Assembly (NCBI GenBank): GCA_963070105.1 | Contig: OY718807.1 | Span: 9,982,483 to 10,046,482, forward strand | Source: Litomosoides sigmodontis | Lineage: Eukaryota; Nematoda; Chromadorea; Rhabditida; Onchocercidae | Length of the DNA: 64,000 nucleotides | Direction of reading: 5' to 3' | Shown here: one piece after another, positions 10,866 through 22,403 of the stretch | How positions within the stretch are numbered: position 1 is the first letter of the stretch | How the letters are laid out: each line of letters begins with the position of its first letter | Translations under genes and position numbers: made by a program | Notes under the pieces: model-generated | The model's database searches: none | Told to the model about the DNA's origin: nothing | The model's input: only the letters and a program-made list of their open reading frames with translations

Positions 10866-13298
10866 TCTCAATCGGCAGACCAGTACATTCATTCTTTCTC
10901 GATAAACTGTTATAAATTTCAAAAGCGAAAGGAAAATGATAATAGAAAGCTTCAGAAACGTCTCACTTATGTAAAATATGTAAATTCTATGATTCCAATC
11001 AGTTGGTAAATTGAGTACATTTGCAATTGTTTACAACAAAATACTGCCTGCTGTGAGTGTTTCTGTTCGGGTACTACCGGTGATAATTCTTTCTGTTTTC
11101 GAATTCTTTGTTTTCCTATCTTCTTCCTTTAATACCTCGATAAATATTGAATTAGGTAATTGAAATGATTTTTTAATTTGATAGAGATAAATTTTATTTG
11201 ATTCCGTCTTGCAATATGCGAATCCGACATATCGTGGATATGGATCGGAGGAGTACAGCAACAGTGATGTAGTGAAATCTATTACCTCAAAAACTACAAT
11301 TTTATAGTCTGTTGGTGTGTCCTACAATGGCACAGTGAGCATGATTTTTTGTATTTCTTTTCATTTCCGATACGTTGAATTTTTTTGCATATTGCGTTCA
11401 AATAGAGGAAATATTTAGAAGAAGAGGTAGGAACTTCCAATTTTTTAGGTTTAGAAAATGCTTACTCAAAAGTAGTATGCATAAGAAAAGCGAATAAATA
11501 GGTTTGGGATATACCAGTATACGAAGCGAATAACATAGAATAAAAGATAATCTCCTAAAGAATTGATAGCAAATCAAATTGCATTTATTTAAATGGACTA
11601 CATGTTTATAAATTTTACCAAACAATGACTAAGGATTGAAAAGCTATTGGTTTAATAACAAACCTATTCGAAATTCATAAATCCAAGTAATGCAAGCCTG
11701 TAATCGATTAATTAAAATTCATCAGTAAAAAAGTATGCTTAAATGGCTTTGTATTTTTAATGTAACAATCACTTGGTCAGCAAAAAAGTGAGAACGATGT
11801 TGCATTCTAATAAACAAACTAAAGGATTTAAATAAATGAAAGTTTAGAGTTAAAGATTTGAATGACAAATAGGCGGTAGTTGAAGTTGCTGTTCGCAAGT
11901 ATCTTGCTATTTAGGATATATCACATCACAGGTACAAATCAGCCGAATACGTTATCATATCAACTTTTCAAATGTTTTAAGTCACTCATTGTTCACTTAA
12001 GCTGATATTTGTTTAAATGAAAGAGACAGAATTTATCGATATCGTCTTAATCATAATCTCCTTACTACAGCTATGTCCTGTTGCTAAGGTGCAAAGCAAC
12101 AAAGTGGTAGTCCGTATGAAACTTCACTAACTGGAAGCTAAGTAAGTTGTCAAGCTAGTAAATAATAGTTGGAAAAATGAGAAAATTTTCTGGAGAAAAC
12201 ACAAAGTGAGTGATAATTTAAGAAGATAAAAGGACGGATCGGACTGGTATATGGTAATTCTGGCTTTTGAACTTTCCTTGAGCTAATTACAGTTGAAATA
12301 TCTGTTGATATGTACAGCTTTACGGATGAAATTAGCATTTAAGTGTGGTTTTTCCCTTGATTTGGGAGTGATTGAATGATACTAATTTCATGTGCAATAC
12401 TTCTTCCTTCAAAGGCATGTCAGAATGACATGCATTCTGTCTAGCAAAATTTAACAATTGGAAATAAAAAAGTAGTTATAAGCTGTCGAGATAACAACGT
12501 AATTTTAACCTAGCAATGCAGACATCCTAACCGATAAATAAAGTAAGCAAGTGAAAGGGATGAGGCGGTGATGATATTTAGAAGGATGAAATGAGCAAAA
12601 TATGAAAGCATTGGTCTGAAGAACTGTTCAAGGGACGGCAGGGCTTGGGACAGAAGAAGTGACCGACATTCACAGTCACAGTAAAGCTCGATGTGCCACT
12701 GCTTCGGAGACCCCTGTTCATTGAATGAATAGTTGAATGCACCACAGAATTTGTATTTCCGATAATTAAATACACACTTAAATTCAATTTATTACTTGCA
12801 TGAGATTAAACGACATAGATTTCGGCGGATTCAATCCATCTAAGCATTTGTTATTAAAAATGATTAATTCATCAATAAAGAACAGCTTCAGTTTAGGGCA
12901 GAAAAAATGAGGGAGTTCACGAAACTTAGTTTTTAAATTTGGAGAAATAAACGATTAAAAAAAATTTGTTTATTGTGGTTTTCTGCGAAATCTACTGATT
13001 TTAAATTGCTTTTATTTATCTCTTGCGCTGCTTATTCTCATCTTATTAAACGTAAAATTGTGAAGAAGGTTAATGGATTGGGTGAACTTTATTCGCAGTA
13101 CCAATTGAAATTGAATTGACATTAATAATCAAATGGATGATCTAACTTTCTCAATAGGCTAGCCAACAATTTCAACGGACCAATACGTAGGTTTTCCTCG
13201 GAATCCGACGTGCTCTATAATCGCTTTCCTTATTTAATATTCTCTTCGCTCGCGCCTAAAATACAAGACTGCTTCAGCGTATGCGTAATTATCATTAA
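10866..13298. other. intergenic, no gene recognised
   Basis: About 2.4 kb of AT-rich sequence between the convergent cysteine-rich gene (+) and the importin-alpha-like gene (-). Short open frames have no homology or splice partners. Both 3' UTRs must end here. Confidence 0.55.
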
Positions 13299-16234
13299 TC
13301 ACTTTGCATCCGCGCCTTTTAAGAAGGAATTCAGTACCCTAACAAAAGCATCAAATTGATTGTTCTCATTTTGAACAATTCGACGTATTGTGTGCATAAT
13401 TTCATAATTCTCAAGTACAAAAATATGGCTGCTTCGCTTTGCAATCAGTAATTCAATAGCATAGAGAGTTCGATCAATCAGATCGCGTTCGCCGCGCAGG
13501 TTAAGTAACTTTGGTACCAAGCGAAGCACGTTGCTTGCACACAGCCAACGTGATCGACTCAAACTGGCACCAGTCAGCGCATTTGTCACTGTCCAACCTA
13601 TTTCCTGAAACGGGATCCAATCAGAACTGAAATGTACGGAAAAGGAAACATCGAACGAAGATGAGGCGAGGATGCCTTGCGGGTGCGGTGGTCATTGCAG
13701 TGGAATGCAGCAGTAAGCGTTTCGATAATATCATTTGTTTCAAAGAGCAAATCAATTTGCCGGTGTGAACCCGCCGCAATGTTACTAAGAATCCATGACA
13801 TTTCACGTTTGTGATTAACCGGCACATTAAGCCGAAATAATTTCATCTGCAAAACAGTTAGTTTGGTTTAAACGAAATAAAATCATGTGCGATTTGCTAG
13901 GGATGTACGGTCTTCTGTCTGCTATCAATTCGGCTTTCAATTCTTTACGATAAAATGAACCACGACGATTGAAATGATTAGCAATACTTCCTGGATTTGT
14001 AATAAATTAACGAATAGTTGGACCCGTGTGGATACCCACTCGAGGCCGATAGGATAACTGTGAAGGAAATTGAGTCATCCAAATCTTAGTCGTCTAAATC
14101 CGCCTTCGTTTCTATTAGACATAAAGTGAAAGCTCTTCAACAGTTGAGCTTTCAGAAGCAACTGGATGTTTTGTTTTGTTTTTCAAATCGCCGCAATGGA
14201 CAAATAGTAGGAAAGATTGGGAACCAAGCGTGGCAACAGGCCAGCGTTGAGGACTGCTTGAGTTTGGTTGTCCCCTCCAGCTACCAGGTTTCCGAGAGCT
14301 CGTAGTGCAGCCCGCATCGTCTCGTTTTCATCTAGCAGTTCGATCAGTCTTTTTAGCAGATGTGGTGTTGTCAGCACGGCATCAATCTGATAGTGTTAAG
14401 CAATTGTAAGAACGAGAAACTGACGAGCTTAATTGATTGCATGCATGAGCACATCTTCAGAGCGTTACGCTTGCGCCTCTATGCCTAGAAAGCTAGTCAG
14501 CAATTCGACCTGTTCAGAAAAGAAGGAACTTACTTGTCTGCCACCGACGCTATCGTCGGCAATGTACGCAACTGCCCAAGTTGCGTCCACTTTCAGTTTT
14601 ACATCATCCACATAGAGCATGGAACGAAGACCGGCTAACGCTGTTTGTACAAACTAGAAATGAACCACTCATATCACTTATAGCGCTGTAAACTAACAAT
14701 GATTAGAAAGATTACACGTACACTTACGTGTGTTCGTTCCCCTACTGATGGACTGTGAACGTGTGAAACTAACTATAAGATGGAGTGTCTGAATGCCACC
14801 GCGGAATATTTGTGACATTGCCCAGACGAGATTTCGTTTCCATCTCGAGTGAGCGAACATTGGACTAACAAGAACTCCAATCATCACTGGTAGTGCAGAG
14901 CTGTCCTGCACCTGCACTATTACATGTTCAATTAGCAAGTACGTACGAATAAAAGAGAGCTGCGTCTGTAATAATAAATGAATACTGCTTCAGCAGGCTG
15001 GTGCACGATACTTCTTCTTACCTTTTTTTGACAGATGGAACAGTCCAATGCGATGTTGCCCAGTGTCCAAAAGACTTGGTCTCGCGTTTCACCGTCTGTC
15101 ACTTCGGCACACTCAACCAGTGCTTCCAGGCCACCCTTAAAAGCAAACTTTTAAATTCCTAGCACCTATACAAAGAATGACCAACAGCCGCAGCGCGTGA
15201 GTCCAAAACTAAAGAAGTGCATATATAAATTTACGAATTGAATTATTTTATAGCATATTTCATGCGGTGAGCAGGCGCAATTGGTAAGAGCCCATGCAGC
15301 GTCTCTCTGAACATTGCCGAAGTTCACTCGCAGACATCGAATTAGACGCTTAATCTGGAAGACAACGAACGTGAGTAATAACGGGATGAGGGACAGATGG
15401 AAAGAGCATCCTCTTCGTGTCAAAGTCTTCATGAATATCAAACTGAGAAAGCATCGAAAGCAACGAACTAGCGCATCCGCAATAGGTGAGGGCGGCAAGT
15501 GATCACGAACCAGTAGACGTCGGAAATACTCAACAGCACATGCCTTGAATTTTATTATTGAAATGAAGGAGCTACCCATAACATATATCTCTACATGGGA
15601 AAAAATGACTTTGGCTTAAACAATTAGATTTTTAATTTTTAATTGCTTCTTAATCATAAGTATTTCATGTAATTAGTTAAAGATATAGGAACAGTGAAAT
15701 ATGCTCAGGCATAAAAGACAGTCTGACTAAGTGGATTGAGCTTGGATGAAAGGGAAGACGAGAAGCAGACATGAGTAGAAAGTTTGTTTATTCCCTCTTT
15801 TCCTCTTTTTAGGCACCGACCCAGGCTTTGTACAGGTTTATCAGTAGTAGTGACCTTCACCGGACCACAGAAGACCAGAGGAAAGAGTAGGCTAGAGTTT
15901 GTTCACTTTCTTCAGTAATGCAATATCTATTGCTATTGCACTGAATCCTTTCATCTTACTCAGACACCTGCACGTCCGATTCAAAATCTATTGCAGTTTT
16001 AGGCTAATGAAGTGCTGAAGTTTTCTTTTCCCTTCTAGTCATTCCATTTTTTGTGGCTCGAAGTAAACAAAGCTAATTAGCTCGTACAATTAATCATGGA
16101 ACGATTAATACCTGAGCGGTTAATGAGTAATACGGTGAAAGAAGTTGTAAATAAAGTTTAATTTCATCCTCACTGACATCACTGAAGCCAACGTCACCTC
16201 CATCAGCTGTTTTGATTTCTACAACCCGTGACAT
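13299..16234 (-). CDS. divergent importin-alpha (karyopherin-alpha), ARM-repeat nuclear import receptor
   Basis: Nine exons read on the minus strand: 16234-16112, 15543-15469, 15354-15235, 15135-15022, 14965-14774, 14653-14534, 14386-14225, 13846-13676 and 13604-13299, giving 460 aa. ARM signatures follow the family order: DAAWALTNCACS, VFWTLGNIALD, WKRNLVWAMSQIF, ATWAVAYIADD, ALRALGNLVAGGDNQTQAV, EMSWILSNIAAGS and IGWTVTNALTG. These Trp/Asn ladder positions bind nuclear localisation signals, although several Asn/Trp contexts are altered (TNCACS, AYIADD, MSQIF). The model starts directly at residues preceding ARM1. No Arg/Lys-rich IBB segment is visible within 450 bases upstream, and a TTTCCAG acceptor lies 8 bases before the ATG. 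All eight introns are phase 0. Three donors are weak GTT forms, and one intron appears to start with GC. It could be a meiotic or germline-type paralogue; that is inference. Confidence 0.82.
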
Positions 16235-16242
16235 GACTGTAT

Positions 16243-16249
16243 CTGGAAA
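16243..16249 (-). promoter_or_regulatory. candidate spliced-leader acceptor of the importin-alpha gene
   Basis: On the minus strand ATTTCCAG precedes the ATG by 8 bases with no plausible cis donor nearby. This is what a trans-splice site looks like in nematodes. It could also be the 3' end of a cis intron after an unseen upstream exon (phase 1). Confidence 0.4.
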
Positions 16250-16800
16250 TTAATAATCAAATTAGACGGGAACCGCTGCAAGCCTGCTACGACAAGAATA
16301 CTGACGAACAATACAACCTGTCCTGCAAGTAATGTATTATTTATACTTTCCATTTCGTTTCATAAAATTTTCATAGAGCAAAAAAGTGGCTTCCGCAATT
16401 TATTGTTTGTTAATCGTTCATTTGCATATGCATTACTCAAGCAATTTAGAAAATGTGAAGTAATTTTGTGAATTCAACCATATTATCATTCATTGCAGAC
16501 ACTTGAATCATCATTATCATCACAAGGGGTTAATGCCGAAATGCAGCAATATTTTATATGAGAAATGCTGATAATTCAGCGCCTTTGAAGTGCCGCGATG
16601 AAAGCGATGAAATTAACTTTAAATAACACCTGAAAGTAGCCGAAGGGTCTGCAAATGATATATGAGAGCATTTGCTGATATTTAAAATTTTCTTCATTTC
16701 GGTTTCATCCATTTTCCGCCGTCATTTATGATAATTTGTTATCGAGCGGTGTAGCTTGTGAGGAATTCGTTCGAGTGCGACAAGTGATACATCTGCGCGA
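16250..16800. other. divergent intergenic region (importin-alpha / SLC19 copy 1)
   Basis: About 550 bases separate the starts of two divergently transcribed genes, so both promoters should be here. I read it on the minus strand for a basic IBB exon and found none. No specific regulatory element is recognised. Confidence 0.45.
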
Positions 16801-16810
16801 TCACTTCCAG
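16801..16810 (+). promoter_or_regulatory. candidate spliced-leader acceptor of SLC19 copy 1
   Basis: TCACTTCCAG lies 12 bases before the ATG at 16823, with no upstream coding exon in frame. It is a plausible trans-splice acceptor. Confidence 0.4.
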
Positions 16811-16822
16811 ATACTGCTCCTG

Positions 16823-19800
16823 ATGGACTGGAAGCTAATTATTCTGCTTGTCGCTGCGTTTGGTGTAATTAAGGAATTTCGACCTGCGACGCCGTTCCTC
16901 ACGCCTTATCTCCTCAGTGCATCCAAAAATTTCACCAATATTCAACTTTACAGTGAAATTTATCCTTTTTGGACATATTCCTATTTGGTTGCTTTGGTAA
17001 GTAGTCATTTCTTCGCTCCGAATAAGTTGGTAGTAATTTCCTCCTTCTCAGATTCCATCATTTTTCCTAACCGATGTACTGCGATATAAGCCAGTCGTTT
17101 TAACGGAGGCATCGATGCTATGTGTCACTTGGATTCTATTGGTGTGGGGCAGAACAATTTGGCAAATGCAAATTATGCAAATTGCTTTCGGTAAAATTTT
17201 GAAGCGAAACTTTTACCTAAACACTTTAATATAATGCAAAGATTACAACAAACATTTCCTAAGTTATTAGAAATTATAAACATTTTTCAGCATTTATTGT
17301 TGCCAATGCTATAAAAATGTTGAGAAAATGCGCATTTTTCCTAAAAAAGAGGACTTTTTTGGGACTTAGTCGTGTAGCCTTGCGGAAACGCAAGTGTTGA
17401 GTGTCCTTAACGTGTTGTACGCTGCTATACAATTGCATATTTAAATGGTACTAAAATTGGAAGTTAGAAATCGGAAGTGAGTGCGAACTAAATACAGGCG
17501 TAGCATCAGCATGCGAAATTGGCTACGAATCGTACATGTTCCTCAACGTGGACAGGAAGTACTACAGATTGGTGTCGTCTTATACACGTGCCGCTACACT
17601 TACTGGAAGATTCCTTGCCTACGCCTTGGCGCAATTCCTAATTTCACTTAATTATGGATCTTATTTGCTTTTAAATCAAGTAACATCAAAACTTCTGCCT
17701 TTCGGTAGATATCAAGGACGTTAGCATCAATGATAATAAATACTTGGAGTGATATCTCGCTGGGCACTTTCCTCCTCTGTCCACCTCCATTCTTTACTTC
17801 CCGATTCAATTGAGAATTCAATATTCGGTCACTAATGGCTTTCACTCATTGTAACAGATTTCCTTCGCCGCGACATGCTTGATAATACCAATTGCGATCG
17901 CTTTCCCACCGATAACATCAGAAATTATTAGAGGCAAAGCTGAGAGCAAAAAAGCAGATGACGCAGGAGGAACTGGAATTTCTGAAGTTTCGTCTGACAA
18001 GACAACGAATATTAGAGGTTCCTGTGGCGTAAGAAATAAAACTATGAAAGAAAGGTATTCCTTGAAATTACGCCTGCCGTGCTGCCTTCACTGATGAAAA
18101 TAATCGCAAGACATTTTCATTAAATTGTAAATTAAGAAACAGGAAGATTTTGATAACTGCTTATCATTTATGATGCGCAACAGAAAGTGAAAGAGTTAAG
18201 AGACGAGCAAATAATTAACCTTTCACTAAAGTGAAGGAATTTGAATGGAACAGATAGGAAGGAAAGATTAAAAATATTTTTAGTATAACAGCGCACTGTC
18301 ACTTCGTTTTACAACAGCTTAAAATATTCATAAACAACGAAAGTATCTTGAAATGGAGTGTGTGGTGGACATTGACAAGCTGCGGATTTTATCAGGTTAA
18401 TTAATGACAATTATTGCTCATCTCCGCTTAATTAACGCTAAGTGAAAAAGAATTAAAGAGCCTGGTGATGTGCAGGAAAAGAGAAAAATACAGCTGCAGC
18501 TTTTGATTTTACTTATTTTATAACTTTCAGGTCACAAATTACGTGCAGTCACTATGGGCTGAAATGCAAAATGTTTCAGATAATTTTAATGGAATTACCG
18601 AATGCGTCAATACTCTTATTGGTACACTAAGCTAGTGGTTTTCCGGACGTGCAGAGGAAGAGGAGGAGGAAGTAGGAAGGGAGAGTTTGGGGGATAAAAT
18701 TTGTTTGAACGGTTAAGATGATAAATAAGCAGTGAAGTAATTTCAGGTGCGATAATATCATTTTCAATGCAATACGTCAGAAAAGGGTGGACAGTACACG
18801 AGGAATTCATAATTTCAGTTACGTCAGCAATAACTGCTCTATTATTAGCTATTATGTCACAAAGTAAATCGGTTTTTCTTGCGTACGCTCATTATGTTGC
18901 TATCACTGCCATTTATACCCTTTTGATGACTGCCGCATGGTAAGGCATACGAATGAAATTTAAAATTTTGAGCAGTTAATTGGAAAATGAGAATATGTTA
19001 GAAGGCTGACAGTTCCTTTTTTTGGTAATAGAATGAAGGATTATTATTCATTTAACAAGCAGAAGCTGATAAATGGTTCGCATGCTTCATCTCATTTCTT
19101 TGATTTTCCAAATAAAAAGCATCGTTTTGCCGCATTCCACCCAAGTAGTCCGTTAAATGAGCTGATAACTGTCATCCGATGATAACGGCCCACCGGTAAT
19201 CAATAAACTATTCATAAACTGCTAATGATAGTTGTTAGTTATCAACACTAATTTGATTCTCCTCAGATGTGGCAAGGTTTTAATTGATATGCTTAATGAA
19301 GCATACATTGAGTGTCGTCGTACTCAACTAATTGCAAATCACTTTTGCTTTGTGAAATTTTATTTTTCAGTGCAACGATTGCTTTAGAGCTCAAGTCGGC
19401 AAGTTATGGCTTTGTCTTTGGGCTGAATACATTTGTGGCGCTTCTGTTAGAGTCAATAATTACAGTTGCATTTGTCGATAAGCACGGATTTGCACTACCT
19501 ATTCGAGAACAGGCAAGCTTTTCACTCTTTCCTTTCCCTTTACCCTTTGCAACTACGGTTGTGCTACTTGACAGTTCCGGTCGGACTCTTTCCGTTATTC
19601 CATTTACACTTAATGCAAGTGAAATTTAATTAATCACGAATTTAATTGACCATCAACTTATCAGTTAACATTATCAAAATCAGTAGGACTTATTTAGAGT
19701 TGTTATTTGAGTTCCGTAACGCGAAAACCGAATAGGAGACGTTTCTTGCTAGAAATCAGGGAAGTTGTTACTTAGAACATGCAATTCAACATTTCAACTC

Positions 19801-19909
19801 TTAATATAGCACCTTTTGATTGACTTCTGTAATAGAACGAACTGAAACGCTGAAACGGTGGTGCCCTGCTCCACTGATGGATGGATAGGCGTGAAGAAAG
19901 TACACACAC

Positions 19910-19959
<50 letters not shown>

Positions 19960-20152
19960 CACAGCAATATGTCCTGATCACTTTTAGTTCCTCGTCTATA
20001 GCGGTTATTTTGGAATTATTGCTTTAATATTTCTCGCCATCATCGGTTGCAAATACATTGCGAAGCAGCGGTGGCGCAGTCAACGCGATAACACTTACAG
20101 TTCGAGCAGTACGTCACCATGCGATAACGACGCTCGAAGAGTACCACAGTGA
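16823..20152 (+). CDS. SLC19-family folate/thiamine-type carrier, tandem copy 1
   Basis: Twelve-TM major-facilitator carrier of the reduced-folate/thiamine family at the plasma membrane; which vitamin it carries cannot be told here. Nine exons: 16823-16996, 17052-17190, 17498-17679, 17858-18028, 18318-18395, 18531-18621, 18747-18939, 19371-19512 and 19988-20152, giving 444 aa. The N-terminal signature is FGVIKEFRPATPFLTPYL, followed by NFTNIQLYSEIYPFWTYSYL. Exon 2 has FFLTDVLRYKPVV. The charged central loop is in exon 4 (KAESKKADDAG), and the C-terminal half is in exons 5-8 (WSVWWTLTSCGFYQ, NGITEC, SASYGFVFGLNTFVALLLES). The tail ends in a Ser/Thr-rich cytoplasmic segment and TGA. Exon 4 uses the GTAAGA donor (phase 0); a second donor 26 bases later does not keep frame. 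The donor after exon 8 is GCAAGC. A (CA)n microsatellite sits in the last intron. Confidence 0.9.
19902..19959 (+). repeat. (CA)n microsatellite in SLC19 copy 1 intron 8
   Basis: An almost pure CA dinucleotide tract of about 58 bases with one G interruption near its start. It is 28 bases before the last-exon acceptor. Confidence 0.95.
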
Positions 20153-21182
20153 TTCCATCCATCTCTGCTGTTGTCCCTCCCAGCGAATTAAATTTTCGAT
20201 CGGTAGGATACGTCACGCTGCAGCTTCACCTGTCACACTGTTATTGTTGCTGCTAGCCAAAAATGGTGCACTCCACCGTGCTGCTTCACTGCTGCACAGC
20301 GCTGCTTCTCCAAGCAAAGAAAATTTTTGAAGATTTCAGATCGCTTTTCCTTTCCTTAAATAGATAACTAACATAAATTACACATCTACGCATTGATTTT
20401 CAAACTTCAAAATACAATACATTTGAAAGTTCGAGCTGTGCGACTAGTTGCTCCTTTCATTGTTTACTTTTACTTGCACAGGTGCTTTTGCTTTTCCCGA
20501 CAGCTAAAGCATGCCTCCAAGTTGAAATTTCAGATTATTCTTCCAATTCTGCAAGCTGCGCAACACATCACAAATGTTCGGCTGATAAGCTGATAACTGA
20601 ATAAATTGGAGACGATGTACAATCGATGGTTTGTGATTTTGTAGTTAAATGAATTTGATGTTGCAAACAATCAGCGTGTTACGCTCAATTTCTTTCATTC
20701 CATTTAACAGCGTCTGCTCACTTCACTAATTTCACTTTCAAACAATGCTCAGCAGGGAAGATGAGAAAGTTGGATTGAAATAATAAGCAAAGGGTGAATG
20801 AAGAACATTTTGCAAGTGCTAATATTACCTTTACTCACAGAGAGACCGCCGTGTAACAAAAGTTGCACTGCGTCAAACTTGCTTTTTCCGAATATTTTAA
20901 CAAAGGAAATGAATTTCATAGTCAAATGCAATTCATTGACATTTGGATAATATCTAACAACTTCCGATGTGTTATTACGCTTGCGATAATAAATGAATGT
21001 ATACATTAAAGAGAAGTTTTTGCATAATTTTAGCTTTTAATGAAGAATTTTCATTCAATTTTAAAAGATATATTAGTAGGGATGAATTAATCAGTTTGAT
21101 CAGTCGCCCTTGTTTGATCTGATCTAGTTCATCCGTATTACTTTCCTTGCAAATGCTGTTACAGTTAGGAGCGCCATCAGGT

Positions 21183-21266
21183 ACGCACACACACACACAC
21201 ACACACACAGCGGACAGACAGACAGACAGACGGTTACACATGCATATGCATACACGCACACACACA
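21183..21266 (+). repeat. compound (CA)n / (GACA)n microsatellite
   Basis: A CA dinucleotide run is followed by GGACAGACAGACAGACAGACGG and a second, shorter CA run after ATGCATATGCAT. It is a simple compound repeat in the spacer. Confidence 0.9.
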
Positions 21267-22052
21267 AAAAAAACAGATAGGTTAAGAATTTAAGAAAATT
21301 CATAAAATTTTCCGCCATTTAAACTTTTTCTACACTTTTAAATAATACGAAAGAAAAAAACGCTGCAAACATTGCACATTTCTTGAGAATGCTTGCATTG
21401 AAAGGACTACGGAGAGACAATGAATGAATTAAATTAATGATAATTTAGTTTAGAGGGAGCAATGTGAATGAAATTCTAATTTTCAAATTACAATAATTTC
21501 ATGCATACCCACTGGTATGCTGCTATCTGATCACCGACTAAGTTTTTTTGAATTTTCACCTTCTTTACCGATTGAAAGATGCGATGCATTGTGCGTCAGA
21601 GATGTCAGTTTCGAAATTTGCTAGCGAAAACCCGTCTGTCAGCATTAATTGATATCCCTCCTCAGTGACGACTGCAGTTGTTTCACTTCACCAATGCATT
21701 TCGCACGATGATACTCAATTTGCCCTCTTCTGTCGTTTACAGTGCTGAAATGCCGCTATCTAACGGTCATCTGATTGGTCAACAAGCTGATCTCAGCAGC
21801 CTACTCCTTTTAATGCAATACTTCGCTATCTAATTAATTTATAATGCCTTAGCTACCGCCTTGCATGCGCTTACCACTGATAGGTTAAATATTTGGGAAG
21901 TGAAAAAAAGTGTCATGAAGTGAGCCAGTTAGTTGAGGTATGAAAGGAGAGACAGAAGTAACGCTGTCTATGGGAGAGGTGGGTAAGGGAAAAGAAAATG
22001 ATTTAATTTTTATTTTGGACACCTGTTCACAACTGAAAGTGTTAGGATAGGA

Positions 22053-22077
22053 GGGGGGGGGGGGGGGGGGGGGGGGG
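22053..22077 (+). repeat. 25-base G homopolymer
   Basis: An uninterrupted run of G on the + strand in an AT-rich spacer. Homopolymers of this length are prone to length error in sequencing, so the exact count is uncertain. Confidence 0.9.
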
Positions 22078-22262
22078 AGTGATGGGACGGACGATCGGTT
22101 AGCAAAACCTTTATGCGCCTTTTCATTACACAGAAGAAATAACCCACCAATTATACTTCCCTTCCCGTTCTCTTCCCTTCCTTTCCCGATCCTTGATCCT
22201 TCCCTCTACTATTCCCTAAAATCATTTAAATGTATGAAATATGTGCTGTACATACACATATA

Positions 22263-22299
22263 AGTGTGTGTGTCTGTGTGTATGTATGTGTCTGTCTTT
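22263..22299 (+). repeat. imperfect (GT)n tract
   Basis: GTGTGTGTCTGTGTGTATGTATGTGTCTGTC, an interrupted GT microsatellite about 105 bases upstream of SLC19 copy 2. Confidence 0.8.
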
Positions 22300-22403
22300 A
22301 TGAAAAGAGTGAGAAAGTGAAGGTGGAAGTCGGTTGCATTTCGATCACTTAAAAAATTAAGGTGAAGAAATATTGAATTGCAGAGAATATATGATCAGCC
22401 GAA

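Larger units (their letters stand above)
20153..22403. other. spacer between tandem SLC19 genes, rich in simple repeats
   Basis: No exon recognised. The spacer holds a CA/GACA compound repeat (21183-21266), a 25-base G homopolymer (22053-22077) and an imperfect GT tract (22263-22299). The open frame at 20058-20330 is an out-of-frame continuation of the last SLC19 exon. Confidence 0.55.

Noticed and set aside
19772..19981. CVCVCV-rich minus-strand frame
   Set aside because: Translation of the (CA)n microsatellite in SLC19 copy 1 intron 8.
21124..21318. VCVCVCV-rich minus-strand frames
   Set aside because: Translation of the compound CA/GACA repeat, no splice or family support.
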